Assembly (NCBI RefSeq): GCF_014189855.1
Contig: NZ_BJFN01000004.1
Span: forward strand, 496,001-560,000
DNA length: 64,000 nt
Direction of reading: 5' to 3'
Source: Buttiauxella sp. A111
Lineage (GTDB): Bacteria; Pseudomonadota; Gammaproteobacteria; Enterobacterales; Enterobacteriaceae
Shown here: positions 48,273-58,961 of the stretch, in pieces
Numbering within the stretch: the first letter of the stretch is position 1
How the letters are laid out: each line of letters opens with the position of its first letter
The notes under the pieces: model-generated
Told to the model about the DNA's origin: nothing
Databases searched by the model: none
The model's input: the letters and a program-made list of their open reading frames with translations, nothing else
Position numbers and translations under genes: made by a program

Positions 48273-51200
48273 ATGAAAAGAATGCTAATAAACGCGACTC
48301 AGCAAGAAGAGTTGCGTGTCGCCCTTGTAGATGGGCAGCGTCTGTACGACCTGGATATTGAAAGTCCGGGACACGAACAGAAAAAAGCCAACATCTATAA
48401 AGGCAAAATCACCCGTATTGAACCAAGTCTGGAAGCGGCATTTGTAGATTACGGCGCGGAACGTCATGGTTTCCTTCCTCTTAAAGAAATTGCCCGCGAA
48501 TACTTCCCGTCTAATTATTCATCACATGGTCGTCCGAACATCAAAGACGTTCTGCGTGAAGGTCAGGAAGTTATTGTCCAGATCGATAAAGAAGAACGTG
48601 GTAATAAAGGCGCAGCCTTGACCACCTTTATTAGTCTGGCGGGAAGTTATTTAGTACTGATGCCGAATAACCCACGTGCAGGTGGTATTTCCCGCCGCAT
48701 CGAAGGTGACGATCGTACTGAACTGAAAGAAGCCCTTTCTTCTCTGGAACTGCCTGATGGCATGGGTCTGATTGTACGTACCGCTGGCGTGGGTAAATCC
48801 GCTGAAGCACTGCAATGGGATTTAAGCTTCCGTCTGAAGCACTGGGAAGCCATTCAAAAAGCGGCAGAAAATCGCCCGGCACCATTCCTTATCCATCAGG
48901 AAAGCAACGTTATCGTGCGCGCTTTCCGTGATTACCTGCGTCAGGACATCGGTGAGATTCTTATCGATAATCCGAAAGTACTCGAACTGGCTCGCCAGCA
49001 TATCGGTGCTCTGGGTCGCCCTGATTTCAGCAGCAAAATTAAGCTCTACACCGGTGAAATCCCGCTGTTTAGCCATTACCAAATTGAGTCGCAGATTGAA
49101 TCCGCTTTCCAGCGTGAAGTCCGTCTGCCATCCGGTGGTTCGATTGTTATCGACTCCACCGAAGCGTTGACCGCTATCGACATCAACTCCGCGCGCGCAA
49201 CTCGCGGTGGCGATATCGAAGAAACGGCGTTTAATACCAACCTCGAAGCTGCTGATGAAATCGCACGCCAACTGCGTCTGCGTGACCTCGGTGGTCTGAT
49301 TGTTATCGACTTCATCGACATGACCCCAGTGCGCCACCAGCGCGCTGTTGAAAACCGTCTGCGTGAAGCCGTGCGTCAGGACAGGGCTCGCATCCAGATA
49401 AGCCACATTTCGCGCTTTGGTCTGCTGGAAATGTCTCGTCAGCGTCTCTCCCCTTCCCTGGGTGAGTCCAGCCACCACGTTTGTCCGCGTTGTAGCGGTA
49501 CAGGTACCGTGCGTGACAACGAATCTCTGTCATTGTCTATTCTGCGTTTGATTGAAGAAGAAGCACTGAAAGAGAACACGCAAGAAGTTCACGCGATTGT
49601 TCCGGTGCCAATTGCTTCTTACCTGCTGAACGAAAAACGCGATGCAGTCAGTGCGATTGAAACCCGTCAGGGCGGCGTGAAAGCCATCATCGTTCCTAAC
49701 GATCAGATGGAAACGCCACACTATTCGGTACTGCGCGTACGTAAAGGCGAAGAAAGCAAAACGCTGAGCTACATGCTGCCGAAGCGGTATGAAGAAGAGA
49801 TGGCAGTGCCATCTGAAGAAGAGTACGCCGAGCGTAAACGTCCAGAGCAACCTGCGCTGGCAACTTTCGTGATGCCTGACGTACCACCGGCACCACCAGA
49901 GTCAGCACCTGCTGCAACGCCAGCTCCAGCGGCTAAACCTGCGGTCGCGAAAGCAGCAACCGCTGCACAACCTGGTCTGCTGAGCCGCTTCTTTGGCGCC
50001 CTGAAAAACCTGTTTGCTGGTGAAAGCACGCCAGAAAGCAAAGACGTTCAGGAAGCGAAACCTGCTGAGACTGAAAGCCAACGTCAAGGCCAGGACCGTC
50101 GCAATAACCGTCGTCAGAATAATCGCCGTGACCGTAACGACCGTTCTGATCGCAACAACCGCGATCGTGATAATCGTGGCGAGCGCGATAACCGCAGCGA
50201 AAATCGTGATAACCGTGAGCCGCGCGAAAACCGCGATCGCGACGAGAACCGCCGTAATCGCCGTCAGGGCCAACAGCAAAATACTGAAGTGCGTGAAACA
50301 CGTCAGAACGTTGCTGAGGAAATTGAAAAACCAAAAGCACGTGATGAGCAGCAACCACGCCGCGAACGCAACCGTCGTCGTAGCGATGATAAGCGCCAGG
50401 CACAGCAAGAAGTTAAAGTTCTGCAGCGCGATGAAACCGTAGCAGTAGAAGTTGAAGCTGAGCAGGAAGAACGCGTCCAGGTCATGCCGCGTCGTAAGCA
50501 ACGTCAATTGAACCAGAAAATTCGTTTTGAATCTGCGTCAGATTCAAACGTTGAAACTGTAGTCACTCCAGACGTCGCTGAAGTTAGCGCAGCACCTGCT
50601 GCACGTACCGATCTGGCAACTATCCCGCTGCCTGCTGTTATCGAGAAACCGGCCGTTGAGCAGGATGACAACAACGATTCCCGTAACGACTCCAACGGTA
50701 TGCCTCGTCGCTCTCGCCGCTCCCCACGTCACTTGCGTGTGAGTGGTCAACGTCGCCGTCGTTATCGTGATGAGCGTTACCCAACTCAGTCACCAATGCC
50801 GATGACCGTTGCGTGTGCTTCTCCTGAGCTTGCTTCAGGCAAAGCCTGGATCAGTTATCCTGTTGCCCGCGCACAGGAAGAATCACAGTACAACAACGTT
50901 GAACAAGCACCTGCAGCGACTATTGAGCAACCGTCTGCGCACGTTAACGTTGAGCAGCCAGTAGTTCATGTTGTCGCCGCGCAAGCTGCGGTTGAGACTG
51001 TAAATGTCGAAACAGCACACGTTGAAACAACGCACCCAGAAGTGATTGCAACCCCAGTAAACGAGCAGCCACATCTGATTGCCGCGATTGACGACGTTGT
51101 TGCTGAACAAGTCATCGACGAAGTTAAACCTGTAGAAGATGACGTTGCCGTTGCGACTCATCAACAACAGGCTGCTGAACCAGAAGCCCCTGCTGTTGTG

Positions 51201-51563
51201 GATAATGTTGTTGTGGACACTGTGGCTGCGGAAACTGTTCCTGCCGCTCCGGTTGAAGTGGTTGCACAGGAAGCTGTTGTTGAAGAAACCAAGGTAGAAG
51301 AAACCCAGGTTGAGACGGCTGTTGTGGAAGAGCCTGTCATTGCAGCAGCGGTTCAGCCAGAAGTTGCGGCTGTTACTCACGTCACTAAACATGCAACAGC
51401 TCCAATGACAAAAGCTCCAGCGCCGGAATATACCCCGGAAGCACCACGTCAGAGCGATTGGGTTCGCCCAACGTATGAGTTCAGTGGCCGCGGTTCTGCC
51501 GGTGGTAACAGTGCAACTCACCAGGCAACAGCGCCTGCTACGCGCCCGCAAAGCGCTGAGTAA
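48273..51563 (+). CDS. rne: Ribonuclease E
   Basis: RNase E is the main endoribonuclease and the scaffold of the RNA degradosome at the inner membrane. The 1096-residue product has an S1 domain (about 36-125), the DNase-I-like catalytic domain with acidic residues near 303 and 346, and the zinc link CPRC (404-407). The disordered C-terminal half contains the membrane amphipathic helix [13 protein letters not shown] (about 569-582), an arginine-rich RNA-binding stretch (about 602-670) with many DNR/RDR repeats, a conserved block around [19 protein letters not shown], and a C-terminal Val/Glu/Ala-rich tail ending with the PNPase-binding region. It is 35 residues longer than E. coli RNase E, mostly in the repeats. 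Confidence 0.98.
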   Translation: MKRMLINATQQEELRVALVDGQRLYDLDIESPGHEQKKANIYKGKITRIEPSLEAAFVDYGAERHGFLPLKEIAREYFPSNYSSHGRPNIKDVLREGQEVIVQIDKEERGNKGAALTTFISLAGSYLVLMPNNPRAGGISRRIEGDDRTELKEALSSLELPDGMGLIVRTAGVGKSAEALQWDLSFRLKHWEAIQKAAENRPAPFLIHQESNVIVRAFRDYLRQDIGEILIDNPKVLELARQHIGALGRPDFSSKIKLYTGEIPLFSHYQIESQIESAFQREVRLPSGGSIVIDSTEALTAIDINSARATRGGDIEETAFNTNLEAADEIARQLRLRDLGGLIVIDFIDMTPVRHQRAVENRLREAVRQDRARIQISHISRFGLLEMSRQRLSPSLGESSHHVCPRCSGTGTVRDNESLSLSILRLIEEEALKENTQEVHAIVPVPIASYLLNEKRDAVSAIETRQGGVKAIIVPNDQMETPHYSVLRVRKGEESKTLSYMLPKRYEEEMAVPSEEEYAERKRPEQPALATFVMPDVPPAPPESAPAATPAPAAKPAVAKAATAAQPGLLSRFFGALKNLFAGESTPESKDVQEAKPAETESQRQGQDRRNNRRQNNRRDRNDRSDRNNRDRDNRGERDNRSENRDNREPRENRDRDENRRNRRQGQQQNTEVRETRQNVAEEIEKPKARDEQQPRRERNRRRSDDKRQAQQEVKVLQRDETVAVEVEAEQEERVQVMPRRKQRQLNQKIRFESASDSNVETVVTPDVAEVSAAPAARTDLATIPLPAVIEKPAVEQDDNNDSRNDSNGMPRRSRRSPRHLRVSGQRRRRYRDERYPTQSPMPMTVACASPELASGKAWISYPVARAQEESQYNNVEQAPAATIEQPSAHVNVEQPVVHVVAAQAAVETVNVETAHVETTHPEVIATPVNEQPHLIAAIDDVVAEQVIDEVKPVEDDVAVATHQQQAAEPEAPAVVDNVVVDTVAAETVPAAPVEVVAQEAVVEETKVEETQVETAVVEEPVIAAAVQPEVAAVTHVTKHATAPMTKAPAPEYTPEAPRQSDWVRPTYEFSGRGSAGGNSATHQATAPATRPQSAE

Positions 51564-51579
51564 TCGCTAAGCGTTACGT

Positions 51580-51612
51580 AAAAGCCGATCCGGAAACGGG
51601 TCGGCTTTTTTA
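51580..51612 (+). terminator. Terminator after rne
   Basis: AAAGCCGA (51581-51588) pairs with TCGGCTTT (51601-51608), and TTTTT follows. Confidence 0.9.
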
Positions 51613-51643
51613 TTGCCTGCAATTCAGAGCCTGAACTCAGGAT

Positions 51644-51677
51644 AAAAAAAAGCCCACTTCGGGGTGCAGAAGTGGGC
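51644..51677 (-). terminator. Terminator after flgL
   Basis: On the minus strand GCCCACTTC (51677-51669) pairs with GAAGTGGGC (51660-51652), and TTTTTTTT follows: a strong terminator with an Hfq-friendly U-tail. Confidence 0.92.
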
Positions 51678-51724
51678 ACATAAAGCGTACCCAGTTTCAT
51701 GGCACGCCCAAAAAAGGTTAACTA
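51644..51724 (-). ncRNA. Possible FlgO-type small RNA from the flgL 3' UTR
   Basis: In E. coli the 3' UTR of flgL yields FlgO, an Hfq-bound small RNA. Here the roughly 80 bases after flgL contain a run of T residues and end in a perfect terminator with eight T residues, as sRNAs of this kind do. I have no expression evidence, and sequence identity with FlgO was not checked. Confidence 0.35.
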
Positions 51725-52687
51725 TTACTTATTCAGTTGGAACAGGGACATCCCTTGCATATCGCTGAAAGCTTTGTAAGACGCCTGAAGTGCCGCCTGC
51801 TGCATCACATAGGAAGATATTGCTGAGTTCCAGTCTACATCCACCAAGTCACTCATTTGCTGCGCCTGGCCTAATGCACGGTCACCGCCTAACTCATCAA
51901 GCTTATCCAGCTCACTTAATTGGGTACCTAGCTCTGCACGCACAGTTAGCACGTTATTGAGTGAGTTTTTCAGACCACGGCTAGTTTTATCAATGGCGGC
52001 GGTTAAATCGGCTTTCTGAGTATCGTCCAGACCTTCAGCCGGTTTTCTCAGGGTTTCAATAGCGGAATCAAGCATGTTGAACAGATTGGTTTCGGAATTA
52101 GTGCCATCAGGTTCAGGTACCGCATTACTGGTCAGTGAATTGAAAACCTGAGTTCCCGTATGGCCAATCGTCATGATGCGTGATGAATCAACAGATTGGG
52201 TTACCGCGCTATCACCACCCTTATAAGTGATGCTATTTGCCCCACCGCTGAACGGAGCAGACTCGGTTTTATATCCAGCAAAAATGAAACGTCCATTGCC
52301 GTCAGTACTGTTGGCAAGGTTCAGAATTTGATTGCGGATACCTTCCAGATCGGTAGCCAGTGAAGCACGGTCATCATCGCTTAACGTGCCGTTTCCGGCG
52401 TAAACGATTTTCTCTTGCGCTGACTGAATCGCCGTCGTCACCTGCCCCAACACGTTTTCTTCCAGTGACACTTTTTGCGTTGCAAAGGTACGCGCCAGCG
52501 CATATTGGCTATTTTGCGCCTGAGCCTGAGACAACACCACGGCTTGCGATGCGGCGATCGGATCATCGGATGGTTTGATGACACGCTTACCGGTCGACAT
52601 CTGCTCGCCGTAACGCAGCCACTCACTTTGTGCGTTAGTTACGCCACGCATATTTTGTTGGTACATCATCGCGGTACTGATACGCAT
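51725..52687 (-). CDS. flgL: Flagellar hook-filament junction protein FlgL (HAP3)
   Basis: FlgL is the second junction protein between hook and filament. The 320-residue product has the conserved flagellin-like N-terminal coil (MRISTAMMYQQNMRG) and C-terminal coil (SALQASYKAF-type end), with a variable middle. It follows flgK by 17 bases and shares its sigma-28 promoter. Confidence 0.96.
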   Translation of the reverse strand: MRISTAMMYQQNMRGVTNAQSEWLRYGEQMSTGKRVIKPSDDPIAASQAVVLSQAQAQNSQYALARTFATQKVSLEENVLGQVTTAIQSAQEKIVYAGNGTLSDDDRASLATDLEGIRNQILNLANSTDGNGRFIFAGYKTESAPFSGGANSITYKGGDSAVTQSVDSSRIMTIGHTGTQVFNSLTSNAVPEPDGTNSETNLFNMLDSAIETLRKPAEGLDDTQKADLTAAIDKTSRGLKNSLNNVLTVRAELGTQLSELDKLDELGGDRALGQAQQMSDLVDVDWNSAISSYVMQQAALQASYKAFSDMQGMSLFQLNK

Positions 52688-52704
52688 ACAGCCTGATTCC
52701 TTAA

Positions 52705-54369
52705 TTAACGGATGGACAGTAACGCATCAAACAACGTTGATGCCGTCTGAAGTACCTGAGCATTTGCCAGGTAATACTGTTGAAAGCGCTGCAAGTTACC
52801 GTACTCTTCGTCGAGGTTGACGCCAGAAATAGACTGCTGCTGGTTACTTAGTTGCGTGACAACATTATTTTGCGTGGTAGTGGTGACTTTCAGCGTGTTG
52901 GTTTTATTCCCGACGTCACTGACCAGGCTTGCATAAGCGTCATTAAACGATTTGTTGCCGCCGACTGCTTTGCTGTTTTGCAAATCCAGCAGTGCCTGAG
53001 CATTACGGTTATCGCTTTCACCATTGTCCGCAGCACCCGCTAATGCCAGCTTGCTTTCATCGCTGATAGCCACGTTCATATTCACCACGGCGTTAGAAAC
53101 CGGTTTAATCGTGAAGGAATCATTTTTCTCAGGTTGAGGAGCCCCTTTCACGGAGACACTCAAACCATCAAACTCCAGCCCGGTAACGTTGCCGTTGCCA
53201 TCATCCGTGGTTTTCGCCGTGATTTTCGCGTTATCCGATAAGCGCGTCACCTGCCAGTTGGTTCCATCAAAGACGACGTTGTAGTCGCTTGCCTGGACCT
53301 TAGTACTATCGGAAACCACCGCGGTCAGTTCGGTTTTGGTCGGGTTTTTGGCGTTACTTAACACCGACGGGCTGCCTATGTTAAAGAACTTGTCACCTTT
53401 GTCGCCATTGGCATCAAAACCGAGGCCATGCTGTTTGTTAATCGCATCAGAAAATGTCAGGGCCAATTGCCCCAGACGATTTCGAGCGCTATCCAAATCC
53501 TGTGAGCGGAAAGTCAACATTCCACCCAGCGTACCGTTGTTCAGTTGGCTTTCTGGAATTTCAGTGGTGCCAGAAACGGGATCGACATACGCAACAGTTA
53601 TGCGAGAAGGATCAGCGCTCGACGAAACAGCAGCCAGTTTGTTGGCTTTGTCGCCTTGCACCAGCGTTAAGCCATTGGCAATAGAGACGTTATATGTGCC
53701 ACCGTCCTGAACGCTCACTTCGACGCCAACAATCTGGTTTAATTGACTCACCAACTGGTCGCGCTGATCAAGCAGGTCGTTTGGTGCAGCGCCCGCCCCC
53801 ACACCGGTCAGGCGTGAAATTTGGTTATTCAGATTTGCGATCTGGCTTGCGTAGTTATTGATTTGCTCCACGCTGCTTTGGATTGCGGTATTCACCTGCT
53901 TATCCTGATCGCGTAGATACTGATCGGTCACCTTAAACTGGTTTACCAGACCATTGGCATTACCCAGTAATGCCTGGCGTGCCGCAGGATCTTCCGCGTT
54001 ACTCACCAGCGTTTGTAGGCCGGTGAAGAAACTTTGCAGCGTAGTGGCCAGGGTATTGGTGCTACCAGAGAGCATATTGTCTATCTTAGACATCTGCTGA
54101 TATTGGGTATTCAGGCCACTGCTTTGCGTTTGCGCCGCACGCAGCTGGTTAGTGATGAACGCATCATATTCACGTTGCACACCGCTGACTTGCACGCCGT
54201 TCCCAATCCAGCCCCCTGCGCCCATCGTACTTAGCGACTGAGATAACACGGTAGTCTGGCGGGTATAGCCTGTGACGTTGTAGTTAGAAATGTTGTTACT
54301 GACAGTATTCAGTGCCGCCTGGGCAGCACCCAGGCCACTCATGGCACTGTTAATCAGGCTACTGGACAT
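52705..54369 (-). CDS. flgK: Flagellar hook-associated protein FlgK (HAP1)
   Basis: FlgK is the first junction protein on the hook. The 554 residues compare with 547 in E. coli. The N-terminal motif SSLINSAMSGLGAAQAALN and the C-terminal coil NLQRFQQYYLANAQVLQTA are conserved, as usual for axial proteins; the central part (about 340-450) is variable. A sigma-28 promoter lies 40-67 bases before the start. In the gap to flgJ sits an ERIC element. Confidence 0.96.
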   Translation of the reverse strand: MSSSLINSAMSGLGAAQAALNTVSNNISNYNVTGYTRQTTVLSQSLSTMGAGGWIGNGVQVSGVQREYDAFITNQLRAAQTQSSGLNTQYQQMSKIDNMLSGSTNTLATTLQSFFTGLQTLVSNAEDPAARQALLGNANGLVNQFKVTDQYLRDQDKQVNTAIQSSVEQINNYASQIANLNNQISRLTGVGAGAAPNDLLDQRDQLVSQLNQIVGVEVSVQDGGTYNVSIANGLTLVQGDKANKLAAVSSSADPSRITVAYVDPVSGTTEIPESQLNNGTLGGMLTFRSQDLDSARNRLGQLALTFSDAINKQHGLGFDANGDKGDKFFNIGSPSVLSNAKNPTKTELTAVVSDSTKVQASDYNVVFDGTNWQVTRLSDNAKITAKTTDDGNGNVTGLEFDGLSVSVKGAPQPEKNDSFTIKPVSNAVVNMNVAISDESKLALAGAADNGESDNRNAQALLDLQNSKAVGGNKSFNDAYASLVSDVGNKTNTLKVTTTTQNNVVTQLSNQQQSISGVNLDEEYGNLQRFQQYYLANAQVLQTASTLFDALLSIR

Positions 54370-54409
54370 GAATTTTCCTTAGCGCGTTGGTCACGGGTCC
54401 TGTCGATTA

Positions 54410-54436
54410 TTATCGGCAGCGCCTGGAATAACTTAA
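54410..54436 (-). promoter_or_regulatory. Sigma-28 (FliA) promoter for flgKL
   Basis: On the minus strand TTAAGTTA, 11 bases, then GCCGATAA. This matches the FliA consensus TAAAGTTT-N11-GCCGATAA at 6 of 8 and 8 of 8 positions. It drives late (class 3) expression of flgKL. Confidence 0.85.
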
Positions 54437-54442
54437 GTTATT

Positions 54443-54565
54443 AACTCTAAATAATTCGAGTTGCAGGTCGGCGGCCAGGAAGTAAATCCCCAGGAGCTTA
54501 CTAAAGTAAGTGACTGGGGTGAGCTTCCGCAGCCAACCCCCCTGCGTCTCGAAGTATGAAGAGTT
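54443..54565. repeat. ERIC element between flgJ and flgK
   Basis: About 123 bases bounded by AACTCT and AGAGTT. The core AATCCCCAGGAGCTTACTAA and AAGTAAGTGACTGGGGTGAG is a near-perfect ERIC. It begins right after the flgJ stop codon and ends seven bases before the -35 box of the flgKL sigma-28 promoter. Confidence 0.93.
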
Positions 54566-55507
54566 TCAGAACAAATTTGATAAGTCGTTGCTATACGCTT
54601 TTGCCACTTTCTCACCCATCGCTTTCATCTGTTGAATCATGCCGGTAAGTTTGCGGGCATAGTTTGGATCGGTGGCATAACCTGCATTCTGTAGCGCTTG
54701 AGCGCCTTGCTCTGCGGTATTGGCATTGGTGACTGCGGCGTAACGCGGGTTTCGCGTCAGCAAGCCGACATAATCAGAAAGTGCTTCAAGATAGGAGCTG
54801 TAAACACGGAATTTGGCTTTCACCTTTTTCGCTTCTCCGTTCTCGTATTCCGTGGTGGTGATTTCAGTGACCGGCCCTTTCCAACTGCTGCTGGCTTTCA
54901 CACCAAACAGGTTAAAGCTAGGTTCACCTTTTTCTGTCAGGATCTGCCGTTGCCCCCAGCCTGATTCCAGCGCGGCTTGCGCCAGAATCAAGTGATGCGG
55001 AATGCCACTTTGTTCGCTGGCGAGTCGGGCCGGCAGTGAAAGTTGCGCCAGGAAGTCTTTGCTATCGCCCGTGAGCGGCTCTTCGTTAGAGGGAGCTTTA
55101 GGGATAGCCTGGCGCACCATTTGCGTTAAGGTCTGGTTCTGGAAACTGGTCACGCTTTGCAGATCAAACTTCATCGGCACTTTACCGGCCTCTTCAGATG
55201 GGTCGGCATTACCGCCCATTTGCTCGACCATCATATCGGCCAGCCCAAGCCCTTTGGAACTGAGCTGTTGCGCGATTTGCTGGTCATAGATACTGGTGTA
55301 CATGCGAGTCTGTTCACTGCTAAACAACCCGTCCTTTGGCAACGCTTCACGCATGCTTTTGAGCATCATTTGCACGAACATCCCTTCCACCTGGCGGGCA
55401 ACCGATTTCATGTTGCCCTTAGGATCTTGCCCGGTTTTCGCTTTTAGCTCGTTAAGAGAATTAGCATCCCACGCAGCATTAGCCAGTGATTGGGTATCGT
55501 TAAGCAT
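54566..55507 (-). CDS. flgJ: Flagellar rod assembly protein / peptidoglycan hydrolase FlgJ
   Basis: FlgJ caps the growing rod and cuts peptidoglycan so it can pass. The 313 residues equal E. coli. The N-terminal rod-cap domain (about 1-110) contains QVEGMFVQMMLKSMREALP; the C-terminal glucosaminidase domain (about 155-313) has the catalytic glutamate in AQAALESGWG. The ATG at 55507 shares one base with the flgI stop (TAATG), which decides the start. Confidence 0.97.
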   Translation of the reverse strand: MLNDTQSLANAAWDANSLNELKAKTGQDPKGNMKSVARQVEGMFVQMMLKSMREALPKDGLFSSEQTRMYTSIYDQQIAQQLSSKGLGLADMMVEQMGGNADPSEEAGKVPMKFDLQSVTSFQNQTLTQMVRQAIPKAPSNEEPLTGDSKDFLAQLSLPARLASEQSGIPHHLILAQAALESGWGQRQILTEKGEPSFNLFGVKASSSWKGPVTEITTTEYENGEAKKVKAKFRVYSSYLEALSDYVGLLTRNPRYAAVTNANTAEQGAQALQNAGYATDPNYARKLTGMIQQMKAMGEKVAKAYSNDLSNLF

Positions 55508-56601
55508 TAGATGATTTCCACTTTGGCACGCAAGCATCCTGCCGTTTGCATAGATTGCAAAATCGACATCAATTCAATTGGCGATGCACCCAGTGTATTC
55601 AGCGCACGAACCACATTATTTAGATTGGCGCTGGCATTAACGCGTTGCAACGCACCACCATTTTGACGCAGATCGATTTGCGTTTGCGGTGTTACCACGG
55701 TTTGACCGCCGCCAAATGGCGTATCTGGCTGGCTCACCTGCGCTTGACGATTGACCGTGACGGATAAGTTACCCTGCGCCACAGCACAAGTATTCAGCGT
55801 CACTTCCTGATTCATCACCACCGAACCCGTACGCGAGTTGATAATCACTTTCGCGTCTTGCGCTGGCAAATTCACTTCCAGGTTCTGAATATCAGCCAGT
55901 AAACGGACTTGCGAACTGTTGCCGGTCGGAACACGAATTTGGATGGTACGCGCATCTATCGCCGAGGCACTGCCAAAGCCGCGCGAACGGTTAATGGTAT
56001 CGGTAATTTGTTGAGCCAGCGTAAAATCATCCTCGTTCAGTTGCAGGCTGAGAATGTTGCCGGAGCCAAACGTACCCGGTAGTTCGCGCTCAATCACCGC
56101 ACCGTTGGTGATACGACCGCCATTCAGTTGGTTGACCTGAACGCTGCTTCCTCCCGCCGAGGCACCCGCCCCACCGACCAGAATATTGCCTTGCGCCAGC
56201 GCGTAAACCTGGTTGTCGACCCCTTTCATCGGGGTCATCAGCAATGTCCCGCCGCGTAAACTTTTGGCGTTACCCATAGAAGAAACCACAACATCAATAT
56301 TCTGCCCTGAACGCGCAAATGCCGGGTATTTCGCCGTCACCATGACCGCAGCCACGTTTTTGAGCTGCATGTTGGTGCCCGCAGGAACCGTTATCCCCAA
56401 CTGCGAAAGCATGTTGTTCAGCGTTTGAGTGGTAAAGGGTGTTTGTGTCGTCTGGTCACCCGTACCATCAAGGCCGACCACCAGACCATATCCAATCAGG
56501 GAGTTTTCACGCACGCCCTGAACCGTTGTCAGGTCGCGGATACGGTCGGCCTGCGCAAGTGTCGCCACCAGCATCAGTAATCCGAATAAATATTTGGTCA
56601 T
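55507..56601 (-). CDS. flgI: Flagellar P-ring protein FlgI
   Basis: FlgI forms the P ring around the rod in the peptidoglycan layer. The 364-residue product has a signal peptide (cleaved near TLAQA, residue 19) and the conserved [19 protein letters not shown] start of the mature protein. Two cysteines ([16 protein letters not shown]) form the known stabilising disulfide. It follows flgH by 12 bases. Confidence 0.96.
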   Translation of the reverse strand: MTKYLFGLLMLVATLAQADRIRDLTTVQGVRENSLIGYGLVVGLDGTGDQTTQTPFTTQTLNNMLSQLGITVPAGTNMQLKNVAAVMVTAKYPAFARSGQNIDVVVSSMGNAKSLRGGTLLMTPMKGVDNQVYALAQGNILVGGAGASAGGSSVQVNQLNGGRITNGAVIERELPGTFGSGNILSLQLNEDDFTLAQQITDTINRSRGFGSASAIDARTIQIRVPTGNSSQVRLLADIQNLEVNLPAQDAKVIINSRTGSVVMNQEVTLNTCAVAQGNLSVTVNRQAQVSQPDTPFGGGQTVVTPQTQIDLRQNGGALQRVNASANLNNVVRALNTLGASPIELMSILQSMQTAGCLRAKVEII

Positions 56602-56613
56602 GAGGTTCCTCGC

Positions 56614-57318
56614 TTACATCGGCGATAAATTAAGGAAGAAGCGTTGCAACCAACCCATGTTTTGCGCTTCGTTGATATAGCCGTTACCGACATATTCGAT
56701 GCGCGCATCCGCCACTTGTGTGGACGGTACGGTGTTGGAGCCACTGATCGTGCGAGGATTCACCACACCGGAGAAACGAATAAATTCGGTGCCCTGATTG
56801 ATGGCTATCTGTTTTTCACCCACGACGTGCAAGTTGCCGTTTGCCAGCACCTGATCGACCGTCACGGTTAAGGTTCCGCTAAAGGTGTTACTGGCATTTG
56901 CCCCACCTTTACCGTTGAAACTGTTCCCGCCTTCAACATCGACATCCGCACGGTTATTACCGAACAGCCCTTCGAGATAGCGCGGAGTCACGTTAAAGCC
57001 AAAGTTTGTTTTGCCATCACGGCTGGCATTAGCCGACGAACTCTTACTGGCACTGACATTTTCCTGGAGCACAATGGTCAAGGTGTCGCCGACGTTACGT
57101 GGGCGGCGGTCTTCGAACAGTGGTTGATACCCATAGTTCACCGGTTGCGCCGTCTGGAAAATAGAACCATTCACTACCGGTGCAGGGCCAGGGACTGGCT
57201 GAGCCGTGGTCGCCCCTTCCACCAGCGGTTTTGTTGGTATCAGTGCGCAGCCACTTGTGGTCAGCACCAGAAACATCACGATAGGACGAAGAACCATTGG
57301 GTTTTGCATTGCTTTCAT
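56614..57318 (-). CDS. flgH: Flagellar L-ring lipoprotein FlgH
   Basis: FlgH forms the outer-membrane L ring. The 234-residue product has a lipobox-like TTSGC with Cys24; Thr at the -3 position is less usual than Leu but acceptable. The rest follows E. coli closely ([38 protein letters not shown]). A start at the internal ATG three codons later is also possible. It lies 54 bases after flgG. Confidence 0.96.
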   Translation of the reverse strand: MKAMQNPMVLRPIVMFLVLTTSGCALIPTKPLVEGATTAQPVPGPAPVVNGSIFQTAQPVNYGYQPLFEDRRPRNVGDTLTIVLQENVSASKSSSANASRDGKTNFGFNVTPRYLEGLFGNNRADVDVEGGNSFNGKGGANASNTFSGTLTVTVDQVLANGNLHVVGEKQIAINQGTEFIRFSGVVNPRTISGSNTVPSTQVADARIEYVGNGYINEAQNMGWLQRFFLNLSPM

Positions 57319-57372
57319 CTTCAGGTCATTCAGATAACGACAGCCGGCGCGAAGCTCGCACCGGCAAACGCC

Positions 57373-58167
<795 letters not shown>

Positions 58168-58186
58168 TTAGTGTCACGGCTTAGCA

Positions 58187-58942
58187 TCAGGTCATTGACA
58201 ACAGCTGATTGGCCCGCTGTTCGTTTTCATCAACACTTGAAATAATTTTCATCTGCATTTCAAAACGACGGGCGTTAGCAATCATGTCGGTCATTGCTTC
58301 CACGGGTTTAACGTTACTGCCTTCCAGAACGCCCGGCATCAATGAGATGCTGGCATCAGCCTGTAACGTTGCGCCTCGCGTCGCCATAGCCATTTGGCTC
58401 GGACGGAAAAAGCCATCATCGCCGCGCACCACTTCCTGGCCGGTGGCTTTCACCAGTTTTAAACGGCCAATCGGTGCCACGGTATTTGGCTGGTCGCCTG
58501 CGTTTAATGCAGAAATAGTGCCGTCTGCCGCGATAGTCAGCTGCGCGCCCTGAGGCACGGCAATCGGGCCACCCTCGCCCATCACCGGTTGCCCGCCGAT
58601 GGTCAATTGCCCGGCAGGACTGACCTGCATATTGCCGTTGCGGGTATAAGCCTCTGTACCATCAGCACTTTGTACCGCCAGCCAGCCATTTTGTTGCAGT
58701 GCAACATCCAGCGGGCGCTGGGTGTAATCCAGCTGCCCTTGCGACATATCCACGCCCGGCGTTGACGCTGTGACCAGGGTACGAGTCGGCAAAGAAAGCC
58801 CTTCCACCGGTACGGCACGCAATGCAGTCAACTGCGCACGAAAGCCAGGTGTTGAAGCGTTTGCCAGGTTGCTGGCCGTCACCGCTTGTTGATTCAGCGT
58901 CTGACTAGCCGCACCCATGGCGGTATAAATTGCGTGATCCAT
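58187..58942 (-). CDS. flgF: Flagellar proximal rod protein FlgF
   Basis: FlgF is a proximal rod subunit. The 251-residue product has the conserved N-terminus MDHAIYTAMGAASQTLNQQA with SNLANASTPGF and the C-terminal coil VEAMTDMIANARRFEMQMK. It lies between flgE (19 bases) and flgG (31 bases) in the flgB-L order. Confidence 0.97.
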   Translation of the reverse strand: MDHAIYTAMGAASQTLNQQAVTASNLANASTPGFRAQLTALRAVPVEGLSLPTRTLVTASTPGVDMSQGQLDYTQRPLDVALQQNGWLAVQSADGTEAYTRNGNMQVSPAGQLTIGGQPVMGEGGPIAVPQGAQLTIAADGTISALNAGDQPNTVAPIGRLKLVKATGQEVVRGDDGFFRPSQMAMATRGATLQADASISLMPGVLEGSNVKPVEAMTDMIANARRFEMQMKIISSVDENEQRANQLLSMT

Positions 58943-58961
58943 TAAGCTATCCCGTCAGTGC

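Noticed and set aside
49902-50507. Antisense frames of 156-201 codons opposite rne
   Set aside because: They mirror the repetitive Arg-rich coding region of rne; the hydrophobic or His-rich composition is a by-product of codon repeats.
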